This document shows, piece by piece, positions 42,347 through 54,079 of a stretch of 64,000 nucleotides of DNA (its first letter is position 1; each line of letters begins with the position of its first letter). The notes below the pieces were generated by a model. It was not told where the DNA came from and ran no database searches. It saw nothing but the letters and a program-made list of their open reading frames with translations. Source of the DNA: Dipteris shenzhenensis (taxonomy: Eukaryota > Polypodiophyta > Polypodiopsida > Gleicheniales); NCBI GenBank assembly GCA_047967505.1, contig CM106538.1. One strand, written 5' to 3'. A program made the translations under genes and the position numbers.

Positions 42347-45300
42347 ATGACTGCTCATATCAAATGTTTTACACTTAATATCCAGGGGATGTGTGACAGT
42401 AGGAAATGGAAATCTGTGTGGCTGTATTTCAATAGATTTCAGCTTGACATAGTGGCATTACAAGAACACAACCAACATGTCTATGCAGGAAAGACAGGTC
42501 ACTATTGTGGCTATGATATTTTCTATGCTAGGGAGCACTCTTTCTCAGGGGTAGTCTTTCTGATCAAACATGAGCTTCAGCCAGTTATTGCTTTAAATGA
42601 CAATAAAGGCAGATGGCTTATTCTTCAATGCATCATTCAAGGAGAGGTGTTTGAATTTGCTTCTGTCTATGCACCTCAATCCTCTCGAGAAAGAACTGCA
42701 ATTTGGGATGCCATGCAACAATATCCATGGAGATATCATGCCTTTATATGTGGAGATTTCAATAATGCTCCACAACAGGGTGACAATACCTCTAGACATA
42801 CTCATAGGTTAACCCTTGAAAGACATGCATGGTCTCAATTACTGATGCATTTTGATTTGGTTGATCTTTGGAAGGAATTGCAGCCTTTGTCACCCGGATA
42901 CACCTTTCAACATAATGTTCTTTCTTCTTATCAGGCACGTTTGGATCGATGGTATAGTGTAGCTCCGCAACAAAATGGTGATGTTACATGCAAAATGTGG
43001 ATTGACTATGCCTTTGTGCATTCAGATCATGCACCTCTGTGGTTGAGGTTATCCTTTTATGATATGCCAGATGATAGATTGCCACAAAGGCGACATCTGA
43101 TAGTGAACAATAGCTATTTGCAGCATGCTGCTTTCAAGGCCATGGTTATTGAAGCATCTCATTCTTTGTCTTCTCACAACCATATTGATATTGATAATGC
43201 ATGGGATTCTTTTGTTTCCAAAATGCAAGTTGTGATTAGAGGTTATGGCAAGTCTTACATGAAGACTCTGAGGGAAACTATTGCTCAGGCCAAGTTCACT
43301 TGTCAGGACCTCACCGGAACTCAGCCATCTTCGTTCGTTGTCCTTGCATGAGCAAACAACACTATGCCAAGCTAGACATTGTCTTCAACTCAATGATCAC
43401 AGGAAACTGGCTAAATGGGAGACTAGAGCAAGACAAAGAGCCTTTACAGATAAAGGCTGTTCTTCCAAACAATTTTTCAAAAGCTTGCATTAGAGGAGAT
43501 TAAAAACAGAAATTTGTAGGGTGCTTCTGCCTGATGGTTCATGGACTACCTCACGGTCACAGCTTGCTTCTGTTTGTGTGCATCATTTCTCTCAGCAGTT
43601 TGGTTCTGCAGTTCCTCCCTCGCAACATGTTCTGTTTGCACGAAATTTACTGTTACAGCATGTTTCTCCTATTATTTCCACTACTCAAGCTTTGGAATTG
43701 GAGGAACCTTTTACTGAGAGGGAATTGTCAGATGCAATCAAATCTTGTGGTAGATGGAAATCTCCAGGTTGGGATGGTCTTACAGTTGAGTTTTTTCTAG
43801 AATATTGGCCTCTTTTGAAGCATACATTGCTGCATATGGTGAACGCTGTGCTTGGCAAAATCAGAAAATGCCAGACACATGGAAGAGAGGTCTTGTTAAA
43901 CTCCTTCCAAAAAAGCAAATTTGTGAATCTTTGGCTGATTGGAGACCTATCACCCTTATGCCAGTCATTTACAAAGTTACTACCAAAATGATTGTCGATC
44001 GGCTAAAGGGGTTTTTACATGATGGGTTGCATCCTGCGCAATATGGTTTTGTTCCGCGTAGGCATATCACAGATAACATTGCTAATGCCTATGTTGGAAT
44101 TGAATATGCCAAATACGCGCAACAGGATGTTTTGCTATTGCAAGTTGATATTGCCAAAGCCTTTGATACAGTTAAGTGGGATTTTATTTCATCGACTATG
44201 CAGGCATTGGGATTTGGCACAAAAATGCAGCAAGTTATCACTAGGCTATATCAAGATAGTAAAGCTGCCCGCATACTTTCAAGGGATATTTCTACAACCT
44301 GGACTCTTGGTTGTTCTGTTAGGCAAGGATGTCCCCTAAGTGCTTTACTTTTTGCCATAGCCACTCATCCAATGCTTCAATATCTGGACCACCTTTTGGA
44401 CACTGACCAGTTGCACGGCTTGAAGATTCCTGGTAGTCGTAGCATGATCGCTCAAGCATATGCTGATGATTCTTTCTTTACCCCAAAAAATACTCGGAGT
44501 GATCTGTCCATGATTATGCAGGCTCTTTCTACATATGGATTGGCTGCTGGTCTTTGGGTCAATTTTCAGAAATCAAAATTATTGCCATTGCATGCTCATG
44601 AATGGCATAGTCTTTTGTGGCCTAGGGAAATTGTTCCCACTTCTCAATTGATTCGACATCTTGGCTATCCTCTAGGTTGGGGACTCACCCATTCTCAATA
44701 AACTGATTGGGTGCTCACAAAGTTGAGAGCAAAACTTGAATATTGGAAGCTTGCAACTTGGCCATTACATGTTCGTTTGCGAATAACACAATCCATTTTA
44801 ATAGCATACATACAATTTTATCTGCCTCTCATCATGTTCACTAAGGTAGATCTGGTTTCCTTTATGTCTGCTATCATGGAAATTTCTGGTGTTCAAAAAA
44901 TGGCAAGAAAAGTCTCAGATTACTCTCTATGCATCGTCTCTGTTCTCCAAAGATGCACGGGGGTCTGAACATTATCAATATTCAAATGCATCTACTTGCT
45001 CACAGAGGGAAAATGATGTTGCAATTTATGCAAGGAGATCAGCCTTGGGCTTTCATGATCCGCTCTCTTTTATTACACATTCATACTTCTGCTTTTGGGC
45101 ATTGACAGCCTACTTACTGGGATTTCTTATTTGGCTCTATCCAAGGCAGGATCAGAGGCTGCCCTTTTGCCTCTCGTCTGCTTCTTGATTGGAAACATAT
45201 TTTATCCCACTTGGAATGGAATGGAATGGCCGGGATTCTTTGTCGGGAAATTCTTTGAGGGCTGAGAATATTTATTGGTCTAAAGTATTCCACCCTTCTT

Positions 45301-46090
45301 TGGCCAACAAGAACCCAGACGTTCTTATTTTCTCTCTTTCAAAGGCATTTCTTTTGTGGCGGATGTACTTCAGGATGATGGCACTCTTTTATCCTTTTCT
45401 ATGGCTGCTAGCAAATACGGTTTGGGAGCTCATTATCGTCCTTTATGGCATAGGATTTCAGCAATGCTTCAACCATTCTTGCCGGTACCTCGTTTGGAAC
45501 TTCAGAATAGGCTTGAGGATTGGATTTTACATTCTTCTTCCTCTTCAGCCCGTCCTTTGAAGCTCTCACATATCACAGTGTCATCTCTGTATAAAGTGCT
45601 ATTATTTCCGCCTTGGATTTCTGACAGAGCAAATGCTGTTTGGCATATAGATTGCCCACTAAAGTGGTGGAGAAAGCGACTGCGTCTCCTTTGGCATTAT
45701 AAAGTCCCTCTTCGGCAACATCTTTTCCTTTGGCAAGTCCTACTTGGCATTTTTCCATGTGGCCAGTTACTCGCACATAGACATATTGCTCCGACTGTTT
45801 GCCACAGATGCCTATACTATGCTGAATCTGTGCTTCACATCTTCTGGCACTGTCCACACACTTGTGATTTCATCGCTCTCATCCGACAGAGGCTTCAAGC
45901 GAGATTTCCTACTGTTACTTTTGGCAAGTTTTTCTGGTTGTTTGGTTTTCATCCAGCTAGACAGGGTTTTGACTTATTTTTTGTATGGGTACGCTACTGG
46001 GCACTGTGGGCTTTATGGATGGATAGAAATCATAGAGTCTTTGGTGATCCCCTATTTTCATCTTTTGTTTTTTTCAAACGATCTCTGTAG
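42347..46090 (+). pseudogene. LINE-A copy 1 ORF2: endonuclease, RT, zinc finger
   Basis: The endonuclease frame 42347-43351 retains the AP-endonuclease residues: NIQGM, QEHN, SVYAPQ, GDFNNAP and SDHAPL. After a local frameshift (about 43350-43800) RT runs in the original frame, 43805-44701: WRPITLMPVIYK, DIAKAFDTVKWDF, RQGCPLSALLFAI and catalytic YADD (about 44459-44470). The TAA at 44699 replaces a Gln codon of copy 2. Further shifts occur at about 44890-45350. The end (45356-46090) has the zf-RVT-type finger CHRCLYYAESVLHIFWHC and a terminal WVRYWALWALW segment. This is the best preserved LINE in the window, with an apparently intact nicking domain. Confidence 0.9.
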
Positions 46091-46352
46091 CAATCATTCT
46101 ATGATTGCGTTTAGACTCGTTTGATTGATCAGGATGTATATACAGCTTATATTGAGATTTTGAGTTGAGTAGTAGTTACTCCACTTTCGAAGTAACTATG
46201 AATGTAATTATTCTACAGCAATAAAAGATTTCTTCCCACAAAAAAAAATAAATTAAGAACATGGTGCTAGCCCTCGTGCTCCCACACTACAACTGCTTGT
46301 TTGTCCCTCAGTTTGATGCCCTCGAGGTTTTGTTTGACACCCGTTTGTGTCT

Positions 46353-46563
46353 GTACGCTCTGTCAAAAAATTCCCCCTAAAAAAAAGTACTATAAAAAAT
46401 CTGTACGATTTTGTCCGTACAGCCAAGAAAAATCCATACAGTTTTGTCCGTACAGTCGGGAAAATCCGTACCGTTTTGTCGTCAAAATAATAATAATAAT
46501 TTTTTTTTTCGTATTGTCAAAAATCCGTACGATTTTGTCTGTACAGCCAAGAAAAGTCTGTAC
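46353..46563 (+). promoter_or_regulatory. GTAC cluster in the LINE-A copy 2 5' UTR
   Basis: Nine GTAC cores in 211 bp, several as TCCGTACAG, TCCGTACGA and CTGTACAA within TTTTGTCCGTACAG-type repeats. It is longer than, and diverged from, the copy 1 cluster, so the motif is retained although the flanking sequence differs. Confidence 0.5.
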
Positions 46564-46631
46564 AATTTTATACCTATTGTGCTTTCCTCCTTGTAAAGCG
46601 TTGTTGCTTCCAAGCCTTTTCCTTAACTCGA

Positions 46632-47875
46632 ATGACAGATTATTCCCATGAGAAAACCTTTCACAAAGACAAGTCGGTTTCCAACAAGAAACAAAAATAG
46701 GTGATGGATTCAGATTATTCCCTTCATGACTTTGCTGAGGCTTAGCTGGTTTATGAGGTTATGCATGAAGGGTTTGAAGACACCCGCAAAGGTTGGAAAG
46801 ATCCACTTCCCACCACTGGCATTATGATGGAAGTGGATGATATATTTGATCCAGTTAAGGAGTATGCAAAGCATGCCATTATAATTTTCTTCCCAGGATG
46901 GATGCCTGATGCAGCAGATGTTGGGAATTGGTTGACTTGAACCCTGGGTGGTTCTTATGTCAAAAAAGTTCATTATGCAGCGAGGGGCTTTTTTGAGATC
47001 ATCATGGTTGATGAGGAGCACCGTCAGGTTTAGGTGGAGCACTCTCCTCTCTTCTATGGCCAGTAGATGGTCCATGTCCTGCCCTGGTTTCCCACTCAGG
47101 ATTATCAAGCATTGATTTGGCATCGTTGTGCTGTTTGGGTAGAAGTTGTGGATTTTCCTTAATGCTTATCTTCTCTTCTACCTAAAATTGTAGCTTCCCT
47201 CGGTAAGGTGGTATGTCCACCGCGACCCAATGAAAAATTCGAATCGCTTTTGCATTTTGTGGGATACGGATCACCCCACTCCAGCTTCATATTCGGTTAG
47301 TGTGAATAATGTTTCCATGGGGAGTGCCTTTTACAAGCTCAAGTGGGGACTGTTTGCAGGTGCTTGCTTTGAATGCAAGCAATTTGGACACATGGCTTCA
47401 CAATGCCCTTCCCGAGCTCCACGGACGCCAGTGCAAGCTGAAATGGTTCAACCTTTGAATAAGAATGCAAATGCCTCTTCTGTGGTAAAAAACAAAGGGG
47501 TAAAACAAAGGGGTCAAACAGTTTTTCTTTGTTCAAGACAAAGGCAAACCCCGGCTGTCTCAAATGGTAATGCTTCTTTTCCTGTGCCTTTGTCCTCTCC
47601 ACCTCAGGGGAAGGGGGAAATTTTTATTGACTGATGGATGGCAAACTCCTCGCAAAGTGATCTCCCCCAGGGGACCTTTGCCTTCTCGGACTTGGAGTGG
47701 TGCATCCTCTCATGGGAAAACACCTGCTGAAAACTCTGGTGTTGGCTTGACCTGGGCTGTTGTGACTGCAAATCAGACCTTGTTTCCTGAAGAAGAAGTT
47801 GCTGCACTTTTGTCCTCTCCTCAGGCTGATGCTTCATCCCAGGGCAGAGGCTCGGACATTGAGGTGGAAATGCAG
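46632..47875 (+). pseudogene. LINE-A copy 2 ORF1
   Basis: ATG at 46632 (MTDYSHEKTFHKDKS). Internal stops occur (46698, 46743, 46938 region), with a one-base insertion at about 47230. The conserved end shows ILWDTDHPTPASYSV and knuckle CFECKQFGHMASQC (about 47368-47409), then a Ser/Pro tail. Non-functional. Confidence 0.82.
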
Positions 47876-47923
47876 ACGTAGACAGCTCGTTAGTTGCTGT
47901 GCACCTATCCCATAACTGTAAAT

Positions 47924-50900
47924 ATGCTTGATCATCTGAAGTGTGTTACTCTCAATGTACAGGGAATGTGTGATGGTCACAAATGAAAACTGTTCTGGAT
48001 GTATATCAGGCAATTGCAGCCTGATATAGTTGCTTTGCAAGAGCATAATCAGCATATGTATGCTGGTCAGATAGGCCATTTTGCTGGTTATGATATCTTC
48101 TATGCTGGAGAGCAGTCCTTTTTTGGTGTGGCTTTTTTGGTAAAGCACGACCTTTAACCTGTTGTGGCTCTCAATGATGGCCATGGTAGATGGCTTCAGT
48201 TGCGCTTGGTTGATCTCTGGAAGGAATTACAACCCATGCTTCCAGGCTATACCTTTCAGCATAATGCTCAATCTTCTTATCGGGCACGCTTGGACAGATG
48301 GTATCAAATTGATCCACAGCATTGTGATGCCTTTACTTGTCAAATTTGGGTTGATCATGCTTTCACACATTCGGATCATGCTCCTCTTTGGTTGAGGCTT
48401 TCCTTACATGAATTTCCCACTGACAGATTGCCTTGCCGAAGGATTTTGCTGATTAATAATAGTTATCAGGAGCATGCTGACTTTAAAGCCTTGGTCTCTG
48501 ATGCTATTCAGCCTCTCTCTCGTCAGATACACATTGGTTTGGATTATGCCTGGCTTTTGTTGCTCGGATGCAAGCAGTTATTCGAGATTATGGCAAATCC
48601 TATATGCAAGACACAAGGGAGACTGTAGCACATGCCAAATTTACTTGTCAGAGTTTGACTGCGCTTGCTCATCTTCGCCCTTTGTCTTCAGAGGAAAGCA
48701 TGCTCTTATGTCAGGCTCATTTCTCTCTTCAATCCAATGATCGCAGAAAGCTTGCTAAATGGGAAACCCGATCTAGACAACGGGCTTTTTTGGATAAAGG
48801 CTGCTCTTCCAAGCAATTTTTTAAGAGTTTACACTATAAAAGACAGGCACTTCTCCACTCATTTTGGGCATGTGGATACTCTTTCTCCTCGGGTCGTGTC
48901 TGCACGTCAGCTTCTTTTGCAGCATATTCATCAAATTTGGTCTGATGCTCAGGCTTCGGAACTTGAACATCCCTTCACTGAAAGGGAATTGTCTGATGCA
49001 CTGAGATCCTGTGGCAGACAGAAATCTCCAGGATGGGATGGTCTCACTGTTGAATTCTTTCTTGCATTCTGGGATCTTCTTAAATTCACATTGCTGCAAA
49101 TGGTAAATCCAGCATGGCAAAATCAATAGATGCTTGTGTCCTAGAAAAAGGGTCTTCTCAACTTGATTCCAAAGAAGCAACTATGTGATTCACTTGGTGA
49201 TTGGAGGCCAATCACGCTCATGCCAGTCATTTATAAGATCATTGCCAAAATGGTGGTTGATCGGATTAAAGGTTATTTGCATGATGGGTTGCATCCCTCC
49301 CAATATGGCTTTGTTCCACGTCGCCATATCACAGATAACATTGCCAATGCTTATATTGGGATTGAATATGCTAAATACATGCAGCAGGATGTTCTACTCT
49401 TGCAGGTAGATATTGCAAAAGCCTTCGACATAGTTCAATGGGATTTCATCTCACAAACTATGCGAGCTTTGGAGTTTGGACAAAAAATGCGGCAGGTTAT
49501 TTATCGGCTTTACAGAGATAGCAATGCGGCTTGCATTCTTTCTGGGGATATCTCTGATGAGTGGACTCTTTGTTGTTCGGTCCGCCAGGGATGTCCTCTC
49601 AGTGCTTTACTGTATACCATTGCTACTCATCCTATGTTGCTCATCTTGTGGCTACAGGATCACTTGATGGCTTGGAATTGGATGCTAATCGCAGCATGGT
49701 TGCTCAAGCTTATGCTGATGATTCTTTCTTTACGCCGAAGAATACGCCCCATGATCTTGGTGCCTTGATGCAGGCCCTCTCTGTTTATGGTTTGGCAGTT
49801 GGTCTTCATGTTAATTTTCAGAAGTCTAAGCTGCTTCCTTTGCATTCCAAAGACTGGCATAGTCTATTATGGCCCGGGGATATCATTCCACCCACTCAGT
49901 TTGTTCGTCATCTTGGTTACCCTTTGGGTTGGGAACTCACTCACCAACAACAAATTGATTGGGTTTTGGCTAAACTTCAGAAAAAGGTTGAGTATTGGAA
50001 ATTGGCAACCTGGCCTTTGCACGTTCTAGTGCGATCCATCCTTGTGGCATATATTCAATTTTACTTGCCATTGATCATGTTTACTAAGGCAGATCTTACA
50101 TCTTTCATGTCTGTCTTTATGGAAATCTTCTGGCAATCCAAACATGGCAGAAAAAGTCTCAGGCTGCTTTTGATGCATCACATTTGTTCTCCCAAGATGC
50201 ATGGTGGATTGAACATCACGGATATTCATGTGCATATTCTTGTCCACAGGGGAAAAATGTTGTTGCAATTTCTGCAAGGTGATCAGCCTTGGGCTCTTAT
50301 GATTAGGACTCTGGTCACTCATATCAGTATTTCTGTATTTGGTCATTGGCAACTCGATCAATGGGATTTCTTTTTTGGCTGCACTGATGGCACTTTGCCT
50401 GGCTGCTCTTTTGTCTCCTGCTTGCTTCTTGCCTAGAAGCATGTTCTTTCTCATCTGGAATGGAATGGACGGCAATCTTTGCTTGGGAATTCTTTGAGAG
50501 CTGAAAGCATTCACTGGTCGAAAGTCTTTCAGCTCCCTTGGCTTTACAGGAACCTCGACATTCCTACTTTGTCTCGTTTAAAGGCATTACCTCGGTTAAT
50601 GATGTTATAGATGATGCTGGTACTATGCTCCCCTTTTCTCTAGCAGCCATTACATATGGATTGGGCTCTCATTATCATCCTTTGTGGCGACAAATTACTT
50701 CTATGCTTTCGCCTTTTGTTCCGATTCCTCCTTTGGAACTCCAAGACCGGCTTGAAGATTGGACTTTGACTTCTCCAGGGTCCTCTTCTCATCCATTGAG
50801 GCTATCTCAGATTATTGTACCTACATTGTATAAATCCTTTTGCCTCAATCTTGGGTTTCAGAGAGAGGTGATTCTGTTTGGTGAATGCATAGCCAAGTGG

Positions 50901-51359
50901 TGGAGAAAAAGATTACAGCAACTTTGGGCCTATAAAGTACCGCTTCGGCAACAGGTTTTCTTTTGGCGAGTTCTTTTGGGAGTGTTTCCATCTGGACAGC
51001 TATTAGCTCATCGACACATTGCTCCTATACTTTGCCACAGGTTTTTTCTTCTTTGGAGACTGTGCCTCACTTGGTTTGGCATTGTCCGTGCTCTCATGAG
51101 TTTTTTGATCTACTTCGATAGCGCCTACGAGCGAGATTCCCATCTGTTCTGTTTGGGAAGTTCTTCTGGCTGTTTGGGTTTCATCCATCCAGACCGGAGT
51201 TTCATCTTTTCTTCGTTTGGGTTCGCTATTGGGCACTATGGACTTTATGGACATATAGGAATTGTAAAGTCTTTGGTGATCCTACTTTCTCTCTGTTTGG
51301 CTTTTTTAGGCATTCTCTGCAGCAATCTTTCTTTGATTGCTTACAGACCCGCTGCATAG
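47924..51359 (+). pseudogene. LINE-A copy 2 ORF2, endonuclease-deleted
   Basis: Starts MLDHLKCVTLNVQGMCDG. After NDGHGRW it jumps to LVDLWKELQP, losing the segment that contains VYAPQ and GDFN in copy 1, so the nicking domain is dead. RT fragments: 49163-49768 (WRPITLMPVIYKIIAK, DIAKAFDIVQWDF, RQGCPLSALL) and 49561-50436 (QAYADDSFFTPKN). The C-terminus, 50538-51359, holds the degenerate finger region. Multiple shifts and stops. Confidence 0.87.
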
Positions 51360-51477
51360 ATCATGAGGTCTTTTTGGCATATACTGAAATTTTCAGTTGA
51401 TGTAATTGTAGCACCTTATTTTGAGGTTGCTACTCATATAATATAATCAATCAAAGATTTCACCAAAAAAAAAAGTG

Positions 51478-51819
51478 TGTTAGAACATGAAGTCAAGTTG
51501 AGTGTGTTTTAGTGTGTTCTACTAGGAATCCTAGTAGAGTCTCATGTGTAAATGCCACATGTCATATTGGGAGATATTCCATATACACTTTCATATTCTA
51601 CTGTGCGCCTATTCTATATATGATTGTACTTGTGTGTCGCATCAACACATATCAAGGAGTCCTTGTCAAGCTTATCAATGTGAGTCCTTTCATTTTGGTA
51701 CTTCCATTTCTCTTTCTTTCATTTTCATTTCCTTTCATTATGTATCCATTTGAGTATCATTATCTCTCTCCCTAGCCTACCCTCTCTCTCTCCCTCTTCC
51801 TCTCCACCATGTTCCTTTA
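51478..51819 (+). repeat. LARD-1 5' LTR
   Basis: 342 bp, with TATATATG at about 51615 and a CT-rich 3' end. Related to 53753-54074 and to the split LTR of LARD-2. Confidence 0.85.
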
Positions 51820-52354
51820 TGTGGTATCAGAGCCATCCTTCTCCTCCCTTTCTTCATTTCTTCCCTCCTTCCTTTATCCTCTTGCTCTTCAAAGGGATTG
51901 AGGTGAGGGAGGCCAAGAAAGAGGAGCTACTCTCCCTCTTTCCTCTTGGAAGACATCCCCCTTCTCACTCTTAGCCTCTCCATATAGCTATTGGAGCTGA
52001 TCCTCATCAACTTGAGGTGCTACTACATTGACCATTGGAGCTGCTAGCCTCGAGACTGCTGCTCACACTTCTACCCTCCCCATCAGCCTCTCAACTGCTT
52101 CTTCTCTCGGGATTCCTGCCAGCTATTGCTGATGATTCTGCCTCAGTTCCAGCTGTTGCTTCCACCTCGGAGCTGATGCCAGCTGCTAATGATGATTCTG
52201 CCTCAGTTCCAGCTGGTCCGCTGCCTTTTCTTTGCCATTTTCTGCCCCGACTACAAGCTGAGTTGCTACTGCAGCCCATAGTATTCTAGCCTTCGCTTTG
52301 AGCTCGCCCTTCAGCCCGTATTGTTGCAACATTTGGAGCAAACACTTGATTGAC

Positions 52355-53290
52355 ATGGAGTATTCCAAAACGAGGATTATCATTGAAAAGTTTTCTAGTA
52401 AGAACTTTCCAACTAGGCAAACCAAGCTAAGGCTTCTGTTTATGAAGGAAGGTGTGTGGAATGTGGTTAGCGGCAAAGACAAGAAACCTACATCTGATGA
52501 AAATAAAATTCTAGCTTGGAAAAATCTCAATGACAAAGCTCTTGCTATCATTGGTGTGCATTTGTCTGATCAAGTTATACATCACTTAGATTTTGATTCC
52601 ACTGCTCATGAATTGTGGGACAAGTTAGAGTACCTATTTGGTAATTAAATTATCAATTTCAAAGTATTTCTCAGATAGTAATTCTTTAAGATTCATATGA
52701 AGCATGAAGATTCTCTTAATGCTCATTTGAATCGTGTGGAGTCCCTCATCACCTAACTTGCTGCTTTGGAGGCCCCTGTTGAGGAAGATGATCAGGTGGC
52801 TGTCCTCCTTTCCAGCATTGAGGATACTCCTGAGTATCGTGATATTATACCAGCACTTTGTGTAGCATGGGATATGTCTTTTTGATGATTTGGTTGCAAT
52901 GCTTCTTGATCATGAACTAACACACACAGATGTCCATGAGGAGAAGGCATTATATTCCAAGGGTAAAAAGATATTCAAAGCTCTAAAGTGTACGTATTGT
53001 AAGAAGCTTGGCCTTATAGAGGACCGTTGTTTTTAGAAGCTTGCCAAACAACAATCCAAGGAGCATGCTAACTTGGCTGCAGCTGCCATTGAACTTGTCC
53101 ATTTGCAAGTATGCTCTTTGGATTAGGTGTCCTCTCTTTGGATGATTTCCATTGCTTATCTTGTGCAAATGGTTTTGGATAGCGAAGAAGAAGAAGAAGA
53201 CACTCAGACACCAACTTATGCTCTCACTGCTCATATCTGAAATCTATCTTTCCCTCAAGAGGTAGATGAGGATGATGAATATGTTTTCTA
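52355..53290 (+). pseudogene. LARD-1 gag (copia type)
   Basis: From an ATG at 52355: MEYSKTRIIIEKFSSKNFPT, LLFMKEGVWNVVSG, ILAWKNLNDKALAIIG and HELWDKLEYLFGN, the copia gag (UBN2) signature, open to 52648. Decayed sequence follows, with AHLNRVESLIT and VAVLLSSIEDTPEY. A defective knuckle CTYCKKLGLIEDRC has lost the His. No protease, integrase or RT follows. Confidence 0.8.
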
Positions 53291-53752
53291 AGATATGTCC
53301 ATGAGCTTGATGTATTTGGATACTCTGCCCTAGGTAGTCCCCCAAAAACTTAAATGTAATAATCTCATGCGTCAATAAAGGTTCTCAGGCTTGAATAGTC
53401 CTCCTAAAATGATGCTTTGCTATCTATGGTGTGTGGCTCCATGTCACCTTATCTTGGAGCCAGGAGGGGGTGAAGCCATGCATTGGCTTTGATAGGGTCT
53501 CTTTATTAGGCCTAGCTGAGTTCTAGGATGTTGGCGTATTCCTAGACCTATGAGCTAGTCATGTAGCCATGCTAAGACGTGAGTCTCTGAGCATGTTGAG
53601 TCTCAAGCCATGAGAGTGCTTGGATCCACCTTTGAACATGCTCAGACTTTAGCCTTTGAGTTATATGGGGTGCACAGATTAGTAGTCCGTCATTGTCATG
53701 TTTTGTTCTTGGTTCCATTACAGTAGTCCCTCACCTTTCCTCCATGGGGGGG

Positions 53753-54074
53753 TGTTAGAACATGAAGTCAAGTTGAGCGTGTTTTAGTGTGCTCTACTGG
53801 GAGCTCTAGTAGAGTCTTATGTGTGAGTTCCACGTATCATATTGGGAGATATCCCATATACACTTTGGTATTCTAATGTGTGTGCCTATCCTATATATGA
53901 TTGTAATTATGTGTCACATCAACACACATCAAGGAGTCTACATGAAGCTTATCAATATCCGTTTCTCTTTCTTTCATATCCATTTCCTTTCATTATGTTT
54001 CCATTTGAGTATCATTATCTCTCTCCCTAGCCTAACCTATCTCTCTCCCTCTCCCTCTCCCCCATGTTCCTTCA
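53753..54074 (+). repeat. LARD-1 3' LTR
   Basis: 322 bp. It aligns over its length with 51478-51819, with many substitutions, so the element is old compared with gypsy-1. Confidence 0.85.
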
Positions 54075-54079
54075 ATGTG

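Larger units (their letters stand above)
40443..46254 (+). mobile_element. LINE-A copy 1: near full-length L1-clade element
   Basis: Bounded by an exact 16-bp target duplication AAGAACATGGTGCTAG (40427-40442, 46255-46270). It has a 5' UTR of about 620 bp with a GTAC cluster, ORF1 (41065-42290), ORF2 (42347-46090), an AATAAA-like signal (CAATAAAAG, about 46220) and an A-rich tail. Both ORFs have a few stops or shifts. The duplication shows it inserted at the 5' edge of LINE-A copy 2, into that copy's own left target duplication. Confidence 0.92.
46271..51474 (+). mobile_element. LINE-A copy 2: full-length but deleted in the endonuclease
   Basis: Same family and layout as copy 1: GTAC-rich 5' UTR, ORF1 from 46632, ORF2 from 47924, and an A10 tail at about 51465-51474. 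Its 5' flank (GTGTGTAAGAACATG, 40421-40434, now separated by copy 1) resembles the sequence after its tail (GTGTGTTAGAACATG, 51475-51489), which includes the start of the copia-like LTR. This suggests it inserted into the junction between the copy 3 tail and that LTR. ORF2 lacks about 250 bp of the endonuclease. Confidence 0.85.
51478..54074 (+). mobile_element. Short gag-only copia-like LTR element (LARD-1)
   Basis: LTRs 51478-51819 and 53753-54074 start TGTTAGAACATGAAGTCAAG and end ..CATGTTCCTT(T/C)A. PBS TGGTATCAGAGC lies at 51822-51833, and a G-rich polypurine tract precedes the 3' LTR (53742-53752). Flanks AAGTG (51473-51477) and ATGTG (54075-54079) look like a mutated 5-bp duplication. 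The 1.9-kb interior encodes only gag, so the element is non-autonomous. Confidence 0.85.
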
